Below are positions 57,330-64,000 of a DNA stretch of 64,000 nt, piece after piece (within the stretch, counting starts at the first letter, position 1; each line of letters begins with the position of its first letter). A model generated the notes under the pieces. The model was not told the origin of the DNA and did no database searches. It saw only the letters and a list, made by a program, of their open reading frames with translations. The DNA lies in the NCBI GenBank assembly GCA_037074705.1, contig CM073596.1:30556001-30620000 (forward strand), read 5' to 3'. The position numbers and the translations under genes were made by a program. The DNA is from Zhengitettix transpicula. Lineage: Eukaryota; Arthropoda; Insecta; Orthoptera; Tetrigidae.

Positions 57330-60300
57330 ATGAAGTTGAAACTTATTGGTAGGCCTTTAGTTAGCAAGCACGAAGGTCGTTATAAGAATGAAATATGCAA
57401 AATTTTACTACATTTTAAGAAAACGGCAGAAATTTGTGTGAAGATGCAGGGCCAACTAAAGAGTAAGTTTTCGAATCACGAGTTTTGATGATTATTTTCT
57501 TAAAGTGGGCGACAATGCCGCTGTTTTTTTTAAAGGTGTAGACAGGCTATGTATAGGGGAATTCACATAGTGGCAACTCCCCTCTTATTGCAAAGGAAAG
57601 GGAGTGAAAGGCGGAATGCAGAAAGGTAGAGGAAGGTTGCCAAGGGTTAACTGGGGCCCCCAGGATACTACCCGACAATTCGCCTATAAGTGTTGCAGGG
57701 AAAATCCTAGAAAGAACTGCATGAGGTATATCAGGGTCTTGGTACTTGTCCCACGCCCTTCCGATGGCGGGAGAGGGGTTTGCTGTGTACTGTGATGCTG
57801 AAATTTATAAGAGCTTGACATTCAACGTTACGATGCCAATACAGGCCTGATTGTAGTAGATTGGTAATACTTATTTTTTATTCCCCTAGAAAAAATAATT
57901 TTCTCAACTATTTTCAATGCTATCGTTGTTTCTGATTTATTTCTCTTTTTGAAACAGCTAATTCTGTCTTCGAGTTTATTGGTTATAAGATGCCTTGCGG
58001 AACAATATGTGTGGACACTTGGCAACTTGTCGCAACGGTCACAGCTGTGGCAGGACGTGAGTGCAGATTAACAATATATTTATCCAAACACATACTACTT
58101 TACTTTTCCAGGTTTCATAAGTAATGTAGCCAAGAAGGTATGTTCTAATATTTCTCCATGTTAAACGTTCCAGTTTCAATACCATTTTATTTATAAATGC
58201 GAAGTCTTTGCTGTTTTGTTGTACTTGACTTATGATGCCAGACTGTTTCTTATCAACGTAATTAAGAGGTTTAAAGTGAGTTTTCACTTAATTCCAAGGC
58301 GGTTTGTTCAAATAAGATTTGTTGAGTATCGCCGTTTATCGGATAGAGACAGATGTAAACTAGTTCTGAAATTTTAATATTGAATATAATCTACCCCAAA
58401 CCTTAAAAACCCGATCACAAAGACCCCTTCATATCAAACAACAGTCGGGCTTCCTTTTGCTCTCTACTCCCAAATGATATTTTAATCTTCAACCAGTGTG
58501 AAGTGAAGTAATGTAATATATATTCTATATTTGACTTGTGTGTAATCAGTTTTTACTAAATTAGGAGTCATATACGTTAATTTATTTGTCGAAAGACCAG
58601 TTTTTATAGTGTAAATAAATTTTGCTAAATTTGCCCCATCTAAAATATGGTGATAAATGAACATAAAGGCATACATTTTTTGTTAGAACAAAAGTGTAAT
58701 AATTAACCAAAACAAATAATCATTACAATACGACGGTTAGTCCACAATTTTGGGTTTTACTCAGGTAGTATACTGTGGTATACAAATTTATGAAATGAAA
58801 GCCAAAATGTCGCGGCGCCAAATAATGTAATATTCAAATTCAAAGGAAAAGATAGTTAATAGGATTTATAGCTGAATTATAACAACTTTTTAAAGATAAC
58901 AAAAGAAAATTTAATACAAATTTCGATTTTAATTTAGTTTCTGTACATATTTTAGATAAACGCCACGGCTTTCAATGAAACTCAATTCTCCAGGGCCACT
59001 TATTGGGCCTCTAATAATTATAGTGATTTGAAAATATCATCAAATTATATCGAAATCAAAAGAGTTACAAAAGAATAATAATTAAATTGACAATTAATAT
59101 AAAAAATCTAAATAAATATAAAATACAGTGATTTAAAGAAATCTGACGGTACTCATATTTATATAATGTTTACAATAGAAGATTATTACATACTAGTTTA
59201 TTAGAGCTGCTCTTATACCATATTACTTATGCACTAAACTAATTTTATTTTAAAGTAAATTTATTTCAACGGGGCCATTACACTGTTCACAACTTTGTTT
59301 CACTTCGATAAAATCCAACCACCGAGTTGAATATGCACCTCCTACTTTCACTAAGGATCCAATCCGACCACAGTATTTATGTTGCGTAAGAAAGTTTGTA
59401 ATGTTTAGAAATTTCGTTTCTGGGACAACTTTAGTATCTAGGCAGCCCGTTCCTAATAGTTTAATCGCGAGAACAGATTTTGCTATAATTATCATCGGCC
59501 GGCCTTCAAAACCAGACTTTTTATGACCATCATCGGTTTAACTCCCAAATCAGACTTACCATGACCATCATCGGTTAGGCTCGCAAACCCGACTGCTGTT
59601 CTTGCCAAAGTTATGACGCTGCCGACAATAATAGAGACTGGAAACCATTCCAATATCCGCATTATTGCGCCACACTTTCTGTTATTTTCAATAATCTGGC
59701 CTCAATATGATGCCGATAATAATATTTTAAAAAAACATAACCCATTGGTGACCTCTGAAATACAGTTTTGAATGTATGCATTTATATAATCGAAATTTCG
59801 TCATAGGACGGACTCCAAGACACTAATATATATTTGATCTTGTAATTTGAACATATATATGTATATATACATTATACATTCAAAAATGTATATTACCTGA
59901 GAAAGTCACAAAATTGTGGACGAAACGTTGTATTGTAATGATTTTTTGTTTTGCTTAATTAATACACATTTTTTATGTCAACGTATGTCTTTACGTTTAT
60001 TTATTAAATGATATTTGTCAGATTGTATATTATATTAAATTCTAGTAATTTGTTGTTAATGTAAGGGTTTCTTCTAATTTATCCCCAGTGTTGTTTTTCG
60101 GATCTGTGAGTCAGATAGACAGTCTGCAGTCCGCCGTGAAGAAGACTGGACAAACAATCGACGCGAGCATGAAAAAGATTACAGTAAGTAGGAACATAAA
60201 TAATCGAGAAGAATGTCCCGCAAAAAAGCAGTAGTCCATTGATAGTTTTGATTGCCAACTAGTGGTAGTCAAATATGAAGCAGTCGTCAGTAACTCCAGA

Positions 60301-62271
60301 TAAGGAATTTATTTAACTTTGTTGGTTCTACAGCCATTCTATTATTCCATTTAAGGCCTGAACTTAACTTTCGTGGATAATAATTTAATTTTAAGCGTGA
60401 TGTCATGTCACATGTCATCTTCCGTTGGAAGTCTTTGATTAAAGGATAATAGACAACATAACTATGTAAAGACTTAACGGTCTATTGGAGAAATCAGTCT
60501 TAACGTTGATAAAGGATTCATGCTTACCTCAGACAATGACGAATTAAATTTGGCCGCGACCACAATTGGAACTAGATATATCAGGTTGCTTGAAGATTTA
60601 TTGGAATCCTACCTACAGTTTTTGTTTTAAATAATAATATTGACTATGTCAAAAATTAAAACTAGCGAAAATATTTGTTTAAAAGTTTTTACCAAAACGA
60701 TCATCGAGATCGTTGATTGACTGTATCATGTCGCAATTCTTAACATGGTAAATTCTGTCGTTTTACTTAAGAAACGGATAAACTGTTTGAGATTAGTTCT
60801 ATTTGGATAAAAATGATTGTTTTGGTGTTTGATTACGCTATCGTCGGATTTCAGGAAACTGTCGAGATCCTGCGTGCTTCCGTGACCGCTCTAGAGCAGA
60901 AGAGCAAAATCATGTCGAAGTACGTGCATCAATTTGCAAACGAAAGTGCCAAGGGTAAGAATTAAATCGGAGAGGCTCGTTGATAATGATTCGTGTTTGC
61001 ATTTAAAGGAATGTTCTGTTTTCTCAAGGGGTTTGTTCAATCACGGAATAATCACAACTTGCATTCAAGTCACTTTGCCTCTATCATTTACCAGATTTAT
61101 TTTATGATAAATATACACATGTTAGGAAACCATTTATTACCAGTTGTGGTACTCCATTAATTGCTACTTAAAGATTAAAATGAACCTTCTTCATATGTCC
61201 CATGACAGTTACAGACTGCCAATATTATTTGGTTGCGTATTTGGTCCTTGATAGTAACATTAATCTGATGATATCAGTAACTATTAATATTTTAGCCGTA
61301 CTAAAATCGAAAAACTCAACAACCTATCATGGCTACCATTTCATGATAAAGTTTGAAGTGGGATTCAGACAAGTATCTACTTAAAATAAAATTCCCGTTG
61401 TAACAAGTTTCCACTCCAGACTTACCGTGGCGAATGTTAAACATTGCTCATAAGCAATGAGGTCAAACGTAAAATGTTTTAAGTTGATTCCATCTCACCA
61501 GATTCTCAACATCTTTCATAAATTAAAATCAAAACGCCTGAACTAAACGTCATTCTCTTTGGACTTATCTGTAGGGTTTAAAAAATTACTATATCTTTTC
61601 TAAACAATCTATTCCAAGAATGATTCGCTACCGTATTTCTTGGTTGGATAGTGTCCCTGTTCTTGACCGCCAATTCCTATAAAAAAAACCCTGCAGATCG
61701 TGGTCCTTCTTTCTCGCGTTTGTCTCGATGATTGCAAACGATGTATATTTTAGCATCTGACATACATTTAATACACGTCCAGCCATACTCCATACATGAG
61801 TATCTGATTGCCATCCTCCATTAACTTTAAATGTGTCTGTGTGTATTTTCACAACTGTATATGTAATTATGTTGTTTTAATTATTATTAATATTCATATT
61901 ATATATTTAACTTGTCATATACTTAGCTATTAAGTTATCGATTGACTTGTCCTATTATTGTATATCAATATTTGTGGATTAAGTAACCGACAGAAGTTTT
62001 TCAGACTAAAATGACTTTGATATTAACATAACTTGACTGCTATATTTAATTCCACTTTCTCAGTTTTGTCGCAGAATTACAGCGAAGAATAATCTAATTG
62101 TTTCAAGTCGATTTTCTAAATTCAATTAATTCATAATTTATCAATGTAGCATCACTGAATTTTATCTTGCAGCGCAGCTGGAGGGACAGATTCGAACGAT
62201 ACTGAAAAATGAAATGGCCTTATACTCCGCCGACAAAACCAATTTGCCGGACTTCGCTCTGGAGAGCTCTG
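57330..62271 (+). CDS. SUN-domain nuclear-envelope protein, N-terminal part
   Basis: Exons 57958-58056, 60089-60183, 60855-60954 and 62173-62271 join in phase; a first exon 57330-57462 (ATG, donor GTAAGT, phase 1) is compatible but uncertain. The product to the edge is about 175 residues. A membrane segment spans the junction of two exons (QLVATVTAVAGLLFFGSV, about residues 67-84). A coiled coil with heptad spacing follows (IDSLQSAVKKTGQTIDASMK, ETVEILRASVTALEQK). The end, YSADKTNLPDFALESSG, is the diagnostic entry to a SUN domain. The rest lies right of the window. Family knowledge: SUN proteins trimerise in the perinuclear space and bind KASH proteins to form LINC bridges. The short N-terminus is more like SUN3/SPAG4-type members than SUN1/2, which is an inference resting on the uncertain first exon. 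Confidence 0.75.
58690..59980. mobile_element. 1.3-kb segment between inverted ~85-bp repeats
   Basis: The left end (58690-58775: ATAATTAACCAAAACAAATA, CATTACAATACGACGG, GTCCACAATTTTGGG, ACTCAGGTAGTATAC) is the reverse complement, with scattered changes, of the right end (59890-59980: TATATTACCTGAG, AAAATTGTGGACGAAACGTT, TATTGTAATGATTTTTTG, CTTAATTAATACAC). The interior has no intact frame and carries a repeat shared with 63210-63430. It lies in an intron of the SUN gene. Probably a non-autonomous element; class unknown. Confidence 0.6.
59490..59600. repeat. Short tandem repeat, ~50-bp unit
   Basis: Two to three copies of an approximately 50-base unit with ATCATCGG, CAAA-C-AGACT and ATGACCATCATCGGTT. 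Confidence 0.6.
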
Positions 62272-64000
62272 GTGAGGGCACAAAGTCAACCGTAGGCTAT
62301 ATATTTATATTGTTCAGTTCTTCGAGTACTTATCACTAATAGTAACGTCTCGTAAAGATTACGTTTGAAACCTCCATTTTACTGGCCACCTCGTACGGGC
62401 ACTTCCTTTCGATTTAATTTCCCATGGGACCCGAACCCCTTTCATAAAATTCTCTTCAAACGAACGCGGCGTAAGGGTCAGATCATACGATAATTCTGTC
62501 TAAGCTCATTAACTGCCATTATCACATGGATTCTCAGTTGATAATATCATGAAGATATAGGCAAAAAATAAAGGAGAGTTAATTGGGAATCTTGACTTCA
62601 TACAATGCAAAAAGTGTAAATCATTTAGTTTCAAACGAAAATTTAACATTCTGAGCATGGGTACGTTTGATTGGGACTAAGCTTCGCTTTATATATTTAT
62701 AAAGTTCGAAACTTAACCTTTCCGCACTTGCTGACGTCACATATTTACGTACTTTGGAGTATATATTCAATCAGGATTTTTAATAATTACAAATTTCCAA
62801 CACGTGACCTGTAACTTAAAACTGAATTCATGAAGTATTATTACTACTTCAATACTTCGGAATTTATACTAACTGCTCGTATTGGACTAATTCCAAATAT
62901 TTTCACTGTAGTTTAATAACGGTAGCGTCAGAAATGTCTCTATCGATTCCAGTTACCGAGTGCCACTCCGATATTTTTCACACTTGCAGTCTCTGCTCTT
63001 CTTAAAATTCACCCAATCACAAAATCTCTATTTTTGCTGAGGTATAAAAAAATTAGGCCAATCAAAATGTCCAACTCAGATGATGTCTGTCGTTTTATAT
63101 CCCAACCATACAATACATTATTAATAATCGAATGTATATATATATATATATATATATAGTAATATACAAGTTAAGATATCAAGCAAAATGCCGCTAAGTT
63201 GAGGCCAATTTATGTATAATTCAATAATAAAATAAATATGCTACCACGTTGCGGCGTCAAATTAATGTAGTATTCTTTAATGCAGTTAACGAATTTAATA
63301 AAATAAAACTCACGTTGGAGTGCAATTTACGTGATAAACAAATTTAAAGGAAATGATAATTAATAGGATTTATAACTGAATTTTAACAACTTTTAATAAT
63401 AAAACATTTAATATAAATTTCTAAATTATTTTAAAAAACCTTTAATTACACATTGCTTTATAACTTCGCGTAAAAGTACTACAGTGTCGCATTGCCAGTG
63501 TCGATCACGATTTATACGAAAATATTTTCTGTACTTATTTCTATATGCCAGTATTGTTTAATCTACGGAGAATGAAATGAAATAACAAAACAACATTTTC
63601 TTAAAGATATCTGTAGCATTACCAAATGCTACTTTAATTTGTTGAAAATTTCCTCAGTTGAGGAACGTAATTTTGTATTTCCTCAACGCTGTCGCAACAA
63701 ATTTTTAACTTAACGTCAGCCCAATGATTAAGACATTGAATTAATATTTTTAAAATATTTACATCATCTGATCTCAAGCCGAATATCTTGACAACTTTTG
63801 CAGACCACTCTGACAATGATTCGATCTGATATTAAGCTATATTCCATCTGGTACAAACCGAGCAGTGAACGATATCTGAGTATACTGACGCCAAAGTTAA
63901 GCTATCTGACGGGGAAGTGTGCCATTGTCCGTCGAAAAGGCATATTACAACACTATTCCTACACGACAGGTCTAGCCAGATTGTGTATATATCGAGCAAG
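62272..64000. other. Presumed SUN-gene intron to the right edge
   Basis: No further SUN-domain exon is visible, so the next coding exon is beyond 64000. The stretch holds a (TA)n run at 63137-63158, the repeat above, and short frames without recognisable content. Confidence 0.6.
63210..63430. repeat. Repeat shared with 58790-58935
   Basis: Both places read GCGGCG-CAAAT-AATGTA, then AAAGGAAA, TTAATAGGATTTATA, CTGAATT-TAACAACTTTT and a TTTAATA-AAATTTC end. Both lie on the SUN-gene side of the window. Confidence 0.55.

Noticed and set aside
57604..57795. 63-codon frame in the first SUN-gene intron (GRGRLPRVNWGPQDTTRQFA)
   Set aside because: GC-richer than its surroundings and possibly a repeat remnant, but I recognise nothing in it and it has no supporting context.
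59250..59495. 81-codon minus-strand frame
   Set aside because: Inside the inverted-repeat segment of the SUN intron; no recognisable motif, probably element sequence.

Overview
This window reads as an AT-rich arthropod nuclear genome, most likely an insect. Exons are short, split by long introns and bounded by GT-AG sites, (TA)n microsatellites are everywhere, and repeats are abundant. Repeat density and intron length would fit a large polyneopteran genome (cockroach, termite or stick insect), but nothing here fixes the order.

Five protein-coding genes can be assembled by joining exons whose phases agree. (1) 1-9001, minus: a secreted type-B carboxylesterase; its last quarter lies beyond the left edge. 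(2) 16926-23200, minus: CUEDC1, a CUE-domain protein. (3) 25987-39508, plus: ARMC5, ten exons, armadillo repeats plus a C-terminal BTB domain, head-to-head with CUEDC1. (4) 45751-52666, plus: ACTR5/Arp5, ten exons, the actin-related subunit of the INO80 chromatin remodeller. (5) 57330-62271, plus: the N-terminal part of a SUN-domain nuclear-envelope protein (membrane segment, coiled coil, first residues of the SUN domain), running off the right edge. These genes share no evident pathway; this is ordinary housekeeping neighbourhood rather than a cluster.

The remaining sequence is dominated by repeats. There is a decayed Penelope-like retroelement in ARMC5 intron 1, two further RT or endonuclease scraps of the same kind, at least three LINE fragments, tRNA-derived SINEs with a shared body but two different tRNA heads, two MITE-like elements, and many copies of two related palindromic (foldback) families. 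The foldback copies cluster around ARMC5 and at 40.4-42.3 kb. They carry a fused splice acceptor/donor motif (CAG joined to GTAAG) and, in one family, a hairpin framed by CTGAAGA and GAAA that resembles part of a hammerhead ribozyme core.

The most interesting single observation is a displaced, broken copy of ARMC5 exon 3 with its intron flanks at 16455-16810, set between two ends of one of these foldback elements. A second, tandem decayed copy of part of ARMC5 exon 10 lies just downstream of that gene.
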